63,731 nucleotides of DNA. It comes from Glutamicibacter uratoxydans. GTDB taxonomy: Bacteria > Actinomycetota > Actinomycetes > Actinomycetales > Micrococcaceae. The stretch is from NCBI RefSeq assembly GCF_006539925.1, contig NZ_BJNY01000020.1, forward strand, positions 1 to 63,731. The letters run 5' to 3'. Numbering within the stretch: the stretch's first letter is position 1; the number at the start of each line of letters is the position of its first letter. Of this stretch, positions 8,756-17,136 are shown in pieces. The translations under genes were made by a program, and so were the position numbers. The notes below the pieces were generated by a model, which saw only the letters and a program-made list of their open reading frames with translations, was not told the origin of the DNA and did no database searches.

Positions 8756-10036
8756 ATGTCCAAGGAAATAACGCGCGAAGAGCTGGCGCAGCTGGATGCC
8801 AGCGACCCGCTGACAGGCTTTGCCGAGCGCTTCGAACTCCCCGAGGGCGTCATCTACCTCGACGGCAATTCCCTGGGTGCATTGCCCAAGGGTGCCGCGG
8901 CCCGCGCCGCGCAGGTGGTCAATGAGGAGTGGGGCAAGGGCCTGATCCGTTCCTGGAATTCCGCCGGCTGGTTCGAGATGCCGCTGAAGCTGGGCGACAA
9001 GCTCGGAAAGTTGCTGGGCGCGAACCCCAATGAAACCGCCATCACCGACACTACGAGCCTGAACCTGTTCAAGACGCTGGCCTCTGCGCTGCGCACCCAG
9101 AAGGCGGATGCCCCGCAGCGCCGGGTGATCATCACCGAACGGGACAACTTCCCCACCGACATCTACATCGCCGAGGGCCTGGCAGACCTGGTCAACTCCC
9201 TGTCCCAGGAATCCGGCATCCCCTACGAGGTGCGGCTGATCGACGACGAGGCATCGCTGCGCGATGCACTGGGAGAGGACACCGCGGTGCTGGCCCTGTC
9301 CCACGTCAACTACCGCACTGGCGCCATGTGGGACATGGTGGGAATTACCGCCGAAGCCCACCGTGCAGGAGCCCTGGTGGTATGGGACCTGGCCCACGCG
9401 GCCGGAGCGGTGCCGGTGGACCTGAACGGAGCTGACGCCGACTACGCGGTGGGCTGCACCTACAAATACCTCAACGGCGGCCCGGGTTCGCCAGCCTTCA
9501 TCTGGGTCAACCAGCGCCACCACGACCGGTTCTGGCAGCCACTGTCCGGCTGGTGGTCGCACAATGCGCCTTTCGCCATGGCCGACCACTACACCCCCGC
9601 CAACGATGTGCGCCGCTTCATGTGCGGCACCCAGCCGGTGACCTCACTGGCCATGATCGAGGTGGGCCTGGACATCGCGCTGGAAGCGGACATGTCAGCG
9701 GTGCGCGCCAAGTCCCTGGAGCTGACCGACCTGTTCATCGAGCTGGTGGAGACCCGCTGCGCCGAGTACGGGCTAGAACTTGTCACCCCGCGCGAACACG
9801 AGCGCCGCGGCAGCCACGCAAGCTTCCGCCACGAGCACGGCTATGAAATCATGGCGGCGCTGATCGAACGGGGCGTGATCGGCGACTACCGCGAGCCCGA
9901 GGTATTGCGCTTTGGCATTACCCCGCTGTACCTCTCGCGTTCCGACATTTGGGATGCCGTGGAAATCCTGCGTGAGATTCTGCACACCGGCTCCTGGCAG
10001 CGCGAAGAATACGCAGTGCGAAACGCCGTGACCTAG
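8756..10036 (+). CDS. kynU: Kynureninase
   Basis: The 426-residue enzyme is a PLP-dependent hydrolase that cleaves kynurenine to anthranilate and alanine in tryptophan breakdown. The cofactor Lys is in [13 protein letters not shown] near residue 240, and the PLP-ring Asp region is [16 protein letters not shown]. Other family blocks are [13 protein letters not shown] at the N-terminus, RFMCGTQPV and the C-terminal [14 protein letters not shown] 8756 is preferred over an upstream in-frame start because GGAGA lies just upstream. It faces an Lrp regulator and is followed, after a terminator, by an amino acid permease. Confidence 0.95.
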   Translation: MSKEITREELAQLDASDPLTGFAERFELPEGVIYLDGNSLGALPKGAAARAAQVVNEEWGKGLIRSWNSAGWFEMPLKLGDKLGKLLGANPNETAITDTTSLNLFKTLASALRTQKADAPQRRVIITERDNFPTDIYIAEGLADLVNSLSQESGIPYEVRLIDDEASLRDALGEDTAVLALSHVNYRTGAMWDMVGITAEAHRAGALVVWDLAHAAGAVPVDLNGADADYAVGCTYKYLNGGPGSPAFIWVNQRHHDRFWQPLSGWWSHNAPFAMADHYTPANDVRRFMCGTQPVTSLAMIEVGLDIALEADMSAVRAKSLELTDLFIELVETRCAEYGLELVTPREHERRGSHASFRHEHGYEIMAALIERGVIGDYREPEVLRFGITPLYLSRSDIWDAVEILREILHTGSWQREEYAVRNAVT

Positions 10037-10047
10037 CACCTGGCTCG

Positions 10048-10083
10048 AAACCCCGGATATCTGCTGAAATATCCGGGGTTTTG
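10048..10083 (+). terminator. Rho-independent terminator of kynU
   Basis: AAACCCCGGATAT pairs with ATATCCGGGGTTT around an eight-base loop and runs into a T-rich end. It lies 12 bases after the kynU stop and separates kynU from the permease gene. Confidence 0.88.
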
Positions 10084-10156
10084 CTCTGCGAGTACGCTTA
10101 TACGCAGCGCAGGTCGGCAGCCCTGCGTGCAGTACACGCAGACAGAGGGAGCATCG

Positions 10157-11539
10157 TTGGCACAGAAGCCCGGACACACCACGGGAGCGCAAACCGGCCT
10201 GAAGAAGGCGCTGACGCCTGCGCAGATGGCAATGATTGCGCTGGGCAGCGCGATCGGCACCGGGCTGTTTGCCGGCAGCAAGCTGGCGATCATGCTCGCC
10301 GGCCCCTCGGTCATCCTCAGCTACGTCGTCGGTGGCATCATTGCGCTGCTGGTCATGGGCGCGCTGGCGGAAATGACGGTTCGCCTCCCCGTCGCCGGAT
10401 CTTTCGGCGTCTATGCAGAACGTTACCTGGGGCGCTTCGCCGGCTACCTGACCAAGTACATGTACTGGTCCGCGCTGATCTTCGCGGTGGGCACCGAGGT
10501 CAGCGCCATCGGCGAGTACATGCAGTTCTGGTTCAGCGATATCCCCGGGCTTCTCTGGGTGCTGCTCTTCTCCGCCGTGCTGCTGGCGGTGAACTTCTCC
10601 AGCGTCAAGGTCTTCGGCACCACCGAGTACTGGTTCTCGGCGATCAAGGTCTTCGCGGTGGTCGCATTCATCATCATCGCCGCGTGGCTGGTCTTCCACG
10701 ACCCTGCCGACCAGTTCAGCTTCGCCAACTACACTGCCGAATCCGGCTTCTTCTCCAATGGGCTGTCCGGCACCTGGAGCGCCGTGATCGTGGCGATCTT
10801 CTCCTATATGGGCATCGAGGCGATTTCCATCGCCGCCGCCGAAGCGCACAACCCGCAGCAGGCGGTGCGCAAGGCCTTCCGGGTGTCCTTCCTGCGTCTG
10901 CTGCTGTTCTACGTGCTGACCATGGCGCTGATCCTGGCCATCGCACCGGATTCCGAGCTGGTCTCCGGCGCTTCGCCATTCGTCACCGTCATGTCCCAGG
11001 TAGGCATCCCCTTCGCCGACTCGGTGCTGAACTTCGTGCTGATCATCGCCGCCCTGTCCGCCATGAACGCACAGCTCTACGCGGCAACCCGCATGCTGCA
11101 TTCGCTGGCCGATGCAGGGCACGCCCCGCGGCTGGCCCACCGGACCAACAGCAAGGGCGCGCCGCTGCATGCGGTGTGGATGTCGGCAGGCGGCATCGCC
11201 GTGGCGGCGATCGTCTCCGCGCTGGCCCCCGAGGGCGGTTTTGGGCTGATGCTGTCCCTGGCCACCTTCGGTGCGCTGGCCACCTGGTTCATGATCCTGG
11301 TGACCCACGTCAGCTTCCGCCGCAAGGTGCGGCGCGAGGATGCGCCGCTGGAATTCAAGCTGCCAGGCTACCCTGCGGCCTCGCTGCTGGGGGCCGTACT
11401 GCTCGGCGCCCTGCTGGTCACGACCTACTTCGTCCCGCAGTTCAAGTACACGCTGGTCTTCGGCATTCCCTTCGTAGCTGTCATGTCCCTGCTCTACGCG
11501 CTGGTGTTTGCCCGCAGGAAGCAGGCGGCAGGCAGCTAG
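10157..11539 (+). CDS. Amino acid permease (APC superfamily, AAT type)
   Basis: The protein is about 460 residues with roughly twelve membrane segments and the amino acid-polyamine-organocation fold. The first helix carries the family loop IALGSAIGTGLFAGS and helix 6 carries FSYMGIEAISIAAAEAHNP, both diagnostic of the AAT/GABA permease group. TTG 10157 is chosen as start because GAGGGAG lies about seven bases upstream; GTG 10127 is an in-frame alternative. Position behind kynU suggests an aromatic amino acid or kynurenine pathway substrate, which is inference. Its TAG stop sits in a CTAG shared with the convergent gene. Confidence 0.9.
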   Translation: MAQKPGHTTGAQTGLKKALTPAQMAMIALGSAIGTGLFAGSKLAIMLAGPSVILSYVVGGIIALLVMGALAEMTVRLPVAGSFGVYAERYLGRFAGYLTKYMYWSALIFAVGTEVSAIGEYMQFWFSDIPGLLWVLLFSAVLLAVNFSSVKVFGTTEYWFSAIKVFAVVAFIIIAAWLVFHDPADQFSFANYTAESGFFSNGLSGTWSAVIVAIFSYMGIEAISIAAAEAHNPQQAVRKAFRVSFLRLLLFYVLTMALILAIAPDSELVSGASPFVTVMSQVGIPFADSVLNFVLIIAALSAMNAQLYAATRMLHSLADAGHAPRLAHRTNSKGAPLHAVWMSAGGIAVAAIVSALAPEGGFGLMLSLATFGALATWFMILVTHVSFRRKVRREDAPLEFKLPGYPAASLLGAVLLGALLVTTYFVPQFKYTLVFGIPFVAVMSLLYALVFARRKQAAGS

Positions 11540-11892
11540 GGGCGCAGCCTGAAGAAGGAGGTGCCCGCCACCTGGTGGGCACCGGGAACCAGTGCGATCT
11601 TCAGTCCGGGGTTGAATTCGCCCAGCAGCTGCTCGCCGCTGCCCAGCAGCTGCTCGCCGCTGCCCAGCAGCTGCTCGCCGCTGCCCAGCAGCTGCTCGCC
11701 GCTGCCCAGCACCGAGGCGATCTTGGCTGGCTCCACCGGTTCGAGCAGCCATTCGCGCGGGCCCGCCCCGATATGCAGCAGGTTGCTGCTCTGGTCGAAC
11801 TGCAGCCAGGCGCTGATCCAGTCGTTGGCGAAGCGCGGCAGCGGGTTGGCGGCGGCCAGAAGCGGAGAGGTGGAAAGTGTTGCATTGTGCAT
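11536..11892 (-). CDS. Small hypothetical protein with GSGEQLL tandem repeats
   Basis: A 118-residue product with no signal peptide. Residues around 64-91 consist of four consecutive GSGEQLL heptads encoded by a perfect 21-bp tandem repeat. On either side the sequence is ordinary: a Trp-rich N-terminal part (WISAWLQFDQSSNLLHIG, REWLLEPVE) and a C-terminal strand-like part (GLKIALVPGAHQVAGTSFF). No family is recognised. Removing the extra repeats would leave a smooth domain, so the repeat looks like a recent expansion. The gene shares a CTAG stop tetranucleotide with the permease. Confidence 0.6.
   Translation of the reverse strand: MHNATLSTSPLLAAANPLPRFANDWISAWLQFDQSSNLLHIGAGPREWLLEPVEPAKIASVLGSGEQLLGSGEQLLGSGEQLLGSGEQLLGEFNPGLKIALVPGAHQVAGTSFFRLRP
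11620..11710. repeat. Perfect 21-bp tandem repeat, about 4.3 copies, in frame
   Basis: The unit starts GCCCAGCAGCTGCTCGCCG and is repeated identically at 11620-11640, 11641-11661, 11662-11682 and 11683-11703, with a partial GCCCAGC at 11704-11710. As 21 is a multiple of three, copy number changes keep the minus-strand frame and add or remove a seven-residue module. Confidence 0.97.
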
Positions 11893-12208
11893 GAGTACAC
11901 GCCCCTTTGGGTCGTTGTCCTTGCCCGCCGCACGGCTGCGCGGCTGGCCGCTTCGTCACCCGAACCACCCGCCGTACAACTGTGTGGGGTTGGTGCCTGG
12001 CTAGTCGGGGCTTGCCGCCAGATCTCGTGAAGCTGATTCAATGCTAGGCAGGGCATCCCACAAGATGGAAGAACCGCCAGCCAATTGCCACTGCGCTGGT
12101 CATGGTTCGTCGTGATGCGCAACGCAGCGTCATTTTGAGCCAGCTGCAGGCGGCTAAGATCGAAGGTGGCCTGCGGTCGGCAGGAGCGAAAACATCGAAG
12201 GGGCGAAA
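11893..12208. other. Intergenic region before tdk
   Basis: About 316 bases with no credible ORF on either strand and no structured RNA that I recognise. It presumably holds the divergent promoters of the GSGEQLL-repeat gene and of tdk. The tdk Shine-Dalgarno (AAGGGG at 12198-12203) is at its right edge. Confidence 0.4.
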
Positions 12209-12832
12209 GTGGCCAAACTGTATTTCCGCTACGGGGCAATGAACTCGGGGAAGTCCACGAGCCTCTTGCAGGCCGCCTTCAACTATGAAGAGCGCGGCCA
12301 GCGGATCCTACTGGCCAAACCTGGGGTGGACACCAAGGGGGAAAGCTCCATCGTTTCGCGTCTGGGGCTGAGCCGGGAAGTCGACTTCACCGTCGCCCCG
12401 GAGGAGAATCTGCGCGAGAAATTCCAAGAGGCGGCGGCGGGCGACGACCCCAACGCGCTGGTCACCCACGTGGATGCGCCGCCGGTAGCCTGCCTGCTGG
12501 TGGACGAGGCGCAGTTCTTCACCCGCGAGCAGGTCAACGACCTGCTGCGCATCGCGGTGCTCGACGACGTCCCGGTGCTCGCCTACGGCATCCGCACCGA
12601 TTTCAGGACCCAGGCCTTCCCCGGTTCAGCCCGCCTGATGGAGCTTGCCCATTCGCTGGAAGAGCTGAAGACCATCTGCCGCTGCGGGCGCAAGGCGATG
12701 TTCAATACCCGGCGCGTCGGAGACGCTGTCGTGTTCGACGGGGACCAGGTGGCGATCGACGGCGAAGACGTCTGGTACGAGTCCCTGTGCGCCGCCTGCT
12801 ATCTGGAACTCTCGGGAGGCAAGCTGGACTAG
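12209..12832 (+). CDS. tdk: Thymidine kinase (type II)
   Basis: The 207-residue enzyme phosphorylates thymidine to dTMP in pyrimidine salvage. The P-loop GAMNSGKST spans residues 9-17, the Walker B-like catalytic DEAQFF lies near residue 98, and the zinc-binding lasso region carries CRCG and the C-terminal CAAC pair. Translation starts at GTG 12209 with AAGGGG six bases upstream. It ends in a CTAG tetranucleotide that also supplies the stop of the convergent TetR gene. Confidence 0.95.
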   Translation: MAKLYFRYGAMNSGKSTSLLQAAFNYEERGQRILLAKPGVDTKGESSIVSRLGLSREVDFTVAPEENLREKFQEAAAGDDPNALVTHVDAPPVACLLVDEAQFFTREQVNDLLRIAVLDDVPVLAYGIRTDFRTQAFPGSARLMELAHSLEELKTICRCGRKAMFNTRRVGDAVVFDGDQVAIDGEDVWYESLCAACYLELSGGKLD

Positions 12833-13362
12833 CCGGCCAGTCCTGCTACCGCGCGCTGCAGGCCCCAGTCGAAGCCGTCGCTTTCGCTGGAATCAACGTC
12901 AAGCTGGACGAGGTTCTGCCGGTAGGCCACGGAGCCGAGCACGTGGTTGAGCAGCAGCTGCTGCCCAAAGCGAGACTGCTCTTCTGACAGCCCTGCATCC
13001 TGCAGCAGGGAGCGCAGCTGCAGGACCGGCTGCAGCTGTCCTGCCTGCATGGCACTGGCGACCTCGATGACTTCTGGGCTGTCCTGGATGGGCAGCAGTG
13101 CCAAATACAGCTTTCTTGCCAGCTGTAGGACGGCATCTGCAGGCGTGGCGAAGTCCTCGGCCCGCACCGCAAGCTCCGGGGTGTTCAGCAGCTTCGCCGC
13201 CACTGCCGCCAGCAGCTCCTGCTTGTTCTTGACGTGCCAGTACAGGGCGCCGACTTGAACATCCAGCTCCTTGGCCAGGCGCCGCATCGACAAGTCAGCA
13301 AGCCCAAACTGTTGCAGGATTTCGACCGCGGTATCCACGACGGTCAGCTGAGTCAATGCCAT
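12829..13362 (-). CDS. TetR family regulator (TetR_C type)
   Basis: A 177-residue repressor-type regulator. The N-terminal helix-turn-helix is clear (ILQQFGLADLSMRRLAKELDV followed by VGALYWHVKNKQELL), the GALYWHVKNK recognition helix being typical of the tetracycline-repressor-like subgroup with a TetR_C effector domain. The remaining 110 residues form the helical ligand domain. It converges on tdk. The divergent neighbour is a small membrane protein gene starting 85 bases away, a possible target. Confidence 0.9.
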   Translation of the reverse strand: MALTQLTVVDTAVEILQQFGLADLSMRRLAKELDVQVGALYWHVKNKQELLAAVAAKLLNTPELAVRAEDFATPADAVLQLARKLYLALLPIQDSPEVIEVASAMQAGQLQPVLQLRSLLQDAGLSEEQSRFGQQLLLNHVLGSVAYRQNLVQLDVDSSESDGFDWGLQRAVAGLAG

Positions 13363-13447
13363 GCCCCCAGTCTAGACGGTGGGCCTGAGACAACAGTGCC
13401 GGGAAAACTGGCAGGCTTATAGACGAAGTCCATGGGAAGGAGGCAGG

Positions 13448-13801
13448 ATGAGGCACCTGCTGGAGGTTTCGCTGTTTGCTGTTTCGGGGCTGGCCGCCGT
13501 TTTTATCCGCAGCTTTGTCTTCGACTACGAATTGCTGGCGTTCCAGCTCGTGATTGCGGTGCTGTATTTCTTCACCGTCCGCAAGTGGATCAAGGGACTG
13601 CCGCGCACTGTTGCGAGCGTTTTCCGCAGGAATACATGGATCCTTGTGCTCGCGGCCGGGCTGTGCATCTTTGATGCTTTCGCCCCCGCCGTTGGCTGGC
13701 TGCTGCTGATGTTTGCCGTAGTGATCGCGGTGCGAGCTTGGCGCTATGGGGTGCCGGACGTGGACCGCAGGGATGTTCCCGCGGTGCTGCAGAAGATCTA
13801 G
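13448..13801 (+). CDS. Small membrane protein, unknown function
   Basis: The 117-residue product has four hydrophobic segments: one near the N-terminus (VSLFAVSGLAAVFI), LLAFQLVIAVLYFF, ILVLAAGLCIFDAF and VGWLLLMFAVVIAVRAW, with basic connecting loops. ATG 13448 is chosen because AAGGAGG lies directly upstream. No family is recognised. It is divergent from one TetR gene and directly upstream of the operator array of another, so it may belong to either regulon. Confidence 0.75.
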   Translation: MRHLLEVSLFAVSGLAAVFIRSFVFDYELLAFQLVIAVLYFFTVRKWIKGLPRTVASVFRRNTWILVLAAGLCIFDAFAPAVGWLLLMFAVVIAVRAWRYGVPDVDRRDVPAVLQKI

Positions 13802-13805
13802 CGCC

Positions 13806-13857
13806 TAGACTGTTCTGTCTAAGTAGACTAATCTGTCTAGATATACAGACTTGTCTA
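13806..13857 (+). promoter_or_regulatory. TetR operator array overlapping a promoter
   Basis: The half-sites TAGAC and GTCTA alternate with regular spacing: TAGAC-6-GTCTA-2-TAGAC-6-GTCTA-6-CAGAC-2-GTCTA. The first two 16-bp palindromes are separated by two bases. A plausible promoter (TAGACT at 13806-13811, 17 bases, TAATCT at 13829-13834) lies inside the array, upstream of the TetR-EamA pair. This predicts autorepression by the TetR protein encoded at 13871-14440. Confidence 0.75.
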
Positions 13858-13870
13858 CTTGGAGGCCGTC

Positions 13871-14440
13871 ATGCCCGAGCGAATCAGCGCCCGCACCAAA
13901 CTGCTGGATGCAGCCTCCCGGCTGTTCTATGCCAACGGCATTTCCGCCACCGGGATCGACGCGGTGATCGCTGAAGCCGGAGTGGCGAAAATGAGCCTGT
14001 ACAACAACTTCGCTTCGAAAACTGGCCTGGTTTCCGCTTATCTGGAAGCGCGGCATGAAGAATGGCTGGGCCTATACCGGGCGCACCTGGCCCATGCCGA
14101 CGGCTCCGCTGGCGGCGTGCTGGCGGTGGTCGAGGCCTACATCGACCATGCGGAAGCCGGGTACGAGCATGGATTCCGCGGATGCGGCCTGCTCAACGCG
14201 GCGGCCGAACTGCCGGCGGGCGATCCGGGGCGGCAGGTGGTCGCCGGCCACAAGGCCCAGGTGGAAGGCATCATCCGCTCGCACCTCGAAGAGCTGGCGG
14301 CGCCAGATGAGGCGGCCGCGCTCGCCGAACAGATTTCCTTCCTGCTGGAGGGAGCTATTAGCCGGGCCGGGCTGGAGGGCGGCAGCGAGCTGCTGTACCG
14401 CGCGAAGAGCCTGATCGACGCCATGGTGCGTGCGCTGTGA
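13871..14440 (+). CDS. TetR/AcrR family regulator
   Basis: The 189-residue protein carries a standard N-terminal TetR helix-turn-helix (LLDAASRLFYANGISATGIDAV then AGVAKMSLYNNFASKTGLV) and a helical ligand domain. ATG 13871 is used because GGAGG lies five bases upstream. A regular array of TAGAC/GTCTA half-sites sits immediately in front of the gene, and the following EamA transporter gene begins inside this gene's stop (GTGA overlap). The arrangement is that of a self-controlled drug or metabolite efflux operon. Confidence 0.93.
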   Translation: MPERISARTKLLDAASRLFYANGISATGIDAVIAEAGVAKMSLYNNFASKTGLVSAYLEARHEEWLGLYRAHLAHADGSAGGVLAVVEAYIDHAEAGYEHGFRGCGLLNAAAELPAGDPGRQVVAGHKAQVEGIIRSHLEELAAPDEAAALAEQISFLLEGAISRAGLEGGSELLYRAKSLIDAMVRAL

Positions 14441-15378
14441 GCAGCCGGTGCGGACAGGGGGTGACGGGTGCGATTCTAATGCTGCTGGTGGCGTCGGTGC
14501 TGTGGGGGACCACGGGCACTGCCGCCGCCCAAGCAAGCAATGTGTCGCCTCTGGCCATGGGCGCTGCATCCCTCGGACTTGGCGGTCTGCTGCAGGCGCT
14601 GACCGCCGTCAAGCCGCTGGCCGCGGCGCGGGAATCGCTGCGGCTGAACCGGCGGACGGTTTTGATCGGAGCCCTGGGGATCGTGGTCTATCCGCTGGCC
14701 TTCTACAGCTCCATGCGCCTTGGCGGGGTAGCTTTGGGAACCGTCATTTCTCTGGGGACTGCTCCGCTGTTTTCTGGACTGCTTGAGCGCATTGTGGATG
14801 GAGCACGGCTGGGCAGGCGCTGGTATTCCGCGGCGTTCCTGGGCATCTGCGGAAGCAGCCTGCTGGGTTTCGCTCGGGCCAGCGGTGAGCAGTCCGACGC
14901 GGCGGCAGTGCTTGCCAGCTGCCTGCTGGGCCTGGCTGCAGGTGCAAGCTATGCGGTGTACTCGTGGGCAACAAGCCGGTTGATGTCTGCGGGAATTGAG
15001 CGTAGGGCGTCCGTCGGATCGGTCTTCGGGCTGGGCGGGCTGCTGCTCATGCCGGTGCTGCTGGCTGCCGGCGCGCCGCTGCTGGACAGCTGGCAGAATC
15101 TTGCGGTCGCAGCATACCTGGCCCTCGTGCCGATGTTCCTCGGATATGTTCTCTTCGGCATGGCGCTGAGCAAGGTCAGCGCCAGCACCGCCACCACTGT
15201 GACGCTCAGCGAGCCTGCGGTGGCGGCGGTGCTTGCAATGGGTCTGCTCGGCGAAAGGCTTGGACTCTCCGGGTGGCTGGGCATGGTCCTGATCGCCGCG
15301 GCGTTGATTGCCCTGCTGCTCAGGTCCAAGAGCGCCCAGCCTGCCGATCGGGAACTAGCCCAAGCCCTGTCCGGCTAG
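14437..15378 (+). CDS. EamA/DMT family transporter
   Basis: The 313-residue protein has about ten membrane helices arranged as two EamA repeats, the second ending with LSEPAVAAVLAMGLLGERLG, the family's conserved helix-9 motif. The first repeat starts at ILMLLVASVLWGTTGTAAA. Members export metabolites or drugs; the substrate is unknown. It is translationally coupled to the upstream TetR gene through a GTGA overlap, which implies induction by the TetR ligand. It ends in a CTAG shared with the convergent MerR gene. Confidence 0.92.
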   Translation: MSSRCGQGVTGAILMLLVASVLWGTTGTAAAQASNVSPLAMGAASLGLGGLLQALTAVKPLAAARESLRLNRRTVLIGALGIVVYPLAFYSSMRLGGVALGTVISLGTAPLFSGLLERIVDGARLGRRWYSAAFLGICGSSLLGFARASGEQSDAAAVLASCLLGLAAGASYAVYSWATSRLMSAGIERRASVGSVFGLGGLLLMPVLLAAGAPLLDSWQNLAVAAYLALVPMFLGYVLFGMALSKVSASTATTVTLSEPAVAAVLAMGLLGERLGLSGWLGMVLIAAALIALLLRSKSAQPADRELAQALSG

Positions 15379-16181
15379 CGCGCGGAGGCCGGGCGAACCG
15401 GCTGCTGCAGCTCGGTGACCCAATCCTGCTGATCCTCTGATTCGCTGCGCACGTAGAGCTCTCGGCACGGTCCATCAGGAACATAGCCGCGGGCCAACAG
15501 CTGGTCGTGGACTTCCTGCCAGCTTGCGCCGATCTGGTCCATAGGGCCCAGATGGATCCCGCAGATCGACAAGGGAGCCTCAGGAACTTCCAAAATGTCG
15601 AATCCAGGCTCTGCCGGCTTGTCGAACTCATAGCCAGCGACAATGCGCAGCCCTTCTTCGACGGCCAGATACTGGGCAATGGGCATGCCCAGTTCGTGGC
15701 CTTCCAGGGCTTCTTCAATCTTTCCGAACAGCGGGCCAACGGCCGGTCCTACCAGCGCTTGTTCGGCAACGGTCTGGGTGCATACCGCCAGCCGCAGGGC
15801 CGGCAGGGGCTTCTCGATGATTTCAATCGTGGACATTGACTGCTCCCTTTCAATGAGCTGGAGTCTTAGCTCGACGTCGACAAGCCGCGCGGCGGCAAGC
15901 TGGTGCTCAGCTTCGACTTCCTCGCGCCGTACGCGCAGCAGCTGTTCTATGCGTTGGGCGTCAATGCCCTGCTGCATGAACAGGAGGATGTCGTCGAGCC
16001 CAAAGCCCAATTGGCGCAGCGCAACAATGCGATGCAGCTGTGCCAGCTGGGACGGGTCGTAGGAGCGGTAGCCGCTGAACTTGTCGACGTGCGCCGGCAC
16101 AAGGATGCCTGCCGAGTCCCAGTGCCGCAGCATGCGGTGGGTGACTTGGCCAAGCTGTGCGAAGGCTCCGATGGTTAACAT
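15375..16181 (-). CDS. MerR family regulator with GyrI-like effector domain
   Basis: The protein is about 268 residues from ATG 16181; GTG 16196 would add five residues. It has an N-terminal MerR winged helix (TIGAFAQLGQVTHRMLRHWDSAGILVP, cut here for length, then SGYRSYDPSQLAQLHRI), a coiled-coil linker (EEVEAEHQLAAARLVDVELRL) and a C-terminal GyrI/AraC-effector-like domain (ISTIEI-type start, ending ELYVRSES). Such BmrR-like regulators sense hydrophobic drugs. A CACTG-TGT-CAGTG palindrome sits in front of the gene. It converges on the EamA gene with shared CTAG stops. Confidence 0.9.
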   Translation of the reverse strand: MLTIGAFAQLGQVTHRMLRHWDSAGILVPAHVDKFSGYRSYDPSQLAQLHRIVALRQLGFGLDDILLFMQQGIDAQRIEQLLRVRREEVEAEHQLAAARLVDVELRLQLIEREQSMSTIEIIEKPLPALRLAVCTQTVAEQALVGPAVGPLFGKIEEALEGHELGMPIAQYLAVEEGLRIVAGYEFDKPAEPGFDILEVPEAPLSICGIHLGPMDQIGASWQEVHDQLLARGYVPDGPCRELYVRSESEDQQDWVTELQQPVRPASAR

Positions 16182-16201
16182 GTATCTGTTTTCCACTCTT
16201 C

Positions 16202-16218
16202 CACTGTGTCAGTGTCAA
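16202..16218 (-). promoter_or_regulatory. Candidate MerR operator with adjacent TTGACA
   Basis: On the minus strand a consensus TTGACA (16213-16218) runs directly into the palindrome CACTG-ACA-CAGTG (16202-16214). MerR regulators bind palindromes inside the promoter spacer. No convincing -10 box follows at the expected distance, so the promoter assignment is tentative. Confidence 0.4.
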
Positions 16219-16261
16219 CTTTTCTCATCAAAAGCATTGCCTAGGCTGGTTGAACGAGTCC

Positions 16262-16831
16262 CTAGGATCCATTTTTCCCCTTGGACCAGTGGGCCATCAG
16301 CAGGGCTTGCGCCTGCTCCTCCGTGACGGAAGAAATCTCGGAGTCTGGAAGATCAAGCTGGTCCCGCAGCGCCGTGATCATCCAGAGCGGCAGCGAGGAT
16401 TCTCGGACAGGCTCAGTATTGGCCTCGACGGTCTCGTAAAGTCTGCCCATTTCGTGCAGCACCTCAGCCAGAGGGCGGAGCTTTGGATCGTTGCCGATGC
16501 GTTCGACTCTGGAGACAAGCTCCTCGTAGACTTCACTATCGGCTCTTGCACCTACTGCCCACACTTCGGAGATGTCCAGGATTGGAATTCCCGATGGGTC
16601 CTCGGAAACACGCCAGACTATTCTCCAACTCCTGTCGCCCACGACGATTTTTCGGAATCCAACCAGGGCTCCTAGAAGAGGCTCTCCGGCTTCTGGCGAC
16701 CTTTCCAGGATGAGCATCTTTTTGAAGACCGCTCGCACGATACTCGGGTCTTTCTTATGCAACCGGTGTATATCGGAGACCGCGTCCTCGGTGAGGCGAA
16801 CGACGCACAAACGCGGTGGCTGCCGGCTCAC
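16262..16831 (-). CDS. RelE/ParE-type toxin with C-terminal extension
   Basis: The first 90 or so residues of this 189-residue protein fit the RelE/ParE fold: VRLTEDAVSDIHRLHKKD, an AVFKKMLILERSPEAGEPL helix, then GFRKIVVGDRSWRIVWRV strands. RelE-like toxins usually cleave mRNA on the ribosome. The extra 95 residues (from about GARADSEVYEEL) are helical and acidic and do not belong to the standard toxin fold. It overlaps the antitoxin gene by four bases. The toxin assignment is from fold pattern plus context; the extension has no assigned role. Confidence 0.82.
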   Translation of the reverse strand: MSRQPPRLCVVRLTEDAVSDIHRLHKKDPSIVRAVFKKMLILERSPEAGEPLLGALVGFRKIVVGDRSWRIVWRVSEDPSGIPILDISEVWAVGARADSEVYEELVSRVERIGNDPKLRPLAEVLHEMGRLYETVEANTEPVRESSLPLWMITALRDQLDLPDSEISSVTEEQAQALLMAHWSKGKNGS

Positions 16832-17136
16832 GAGTTTTCGGCTGCGGAGTCTTCTTCAATTTCAGCTTCAAGCTCCGCGCGGCTGAAACCGAAGTGTTCC
16901 ATCGCCTTGTCTAGCGTGGTGCGGACCCCGCTGTCAGTGGCAAAGCGGGCCATAACCAACGCGGCATCTCGTAAAGTCTCCCGATCTTGCCTGAGCGAGG
17001 ACAGCTCCTTGGTGGAAATGACCTCGGCAACGACTTTCCCATGGCGGGAAAGTGTAACTTCCTGCCCGTTTTCCGCCGTGGCAACGAGAGCGGAAATGCC
17101 CTTTTTGGACGCTTCGGTGATGCTTAAACTGGCCAT
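16828..17136 (-). CDS. Phd/YefM family antitoxin
   Basis: This 102-residue protein has the Phd/YefM N-terminal DNA-binding fold (SLSITEASKKGISALVATAE followed by GQEVTLSRHGKVVAEVIS) and a charged C-terminal tail (FSRAELEAEIEEDSA) that would neutralise the toxin. It is upstream of the RelE-like toxin and overlaps it by four bases. A double CTATATAG palindrome lies eight bases in front of its start, as expected for autorepression by the antitoxin-toxin complex. Confidence 0.88.
   Translation of the reverse strand: MASLSITEASKKGISALVATAENGQEVTLSRHGKVVAEVISTKELSSLRQDRETLRDAALVMARFATDSGVRTTLDKAMEHFGFSRAELEAEIEEDSAAENS

Noticed and set aside
11620-11710. Short CRISPR-like array
   Set aside because: The units are directly joined with no spacers and are in frame in a coding region, so this is a tandem repeat.
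9773-11968. 731-residue minus-strand open frame opposite kynU and the permease
   Set aside because: It is rich in Gly, Arg, His and Gln in the manner of high-GC antisense frames, covers two well-supported genes and shows no domain.
10081-12030. 649-residue plus-strand open frame over the permease and repeat gene
   Set aside because: Arg/Ala/Gly-rich out-of-frame reading of the permease, without a membrane pattern or family match.
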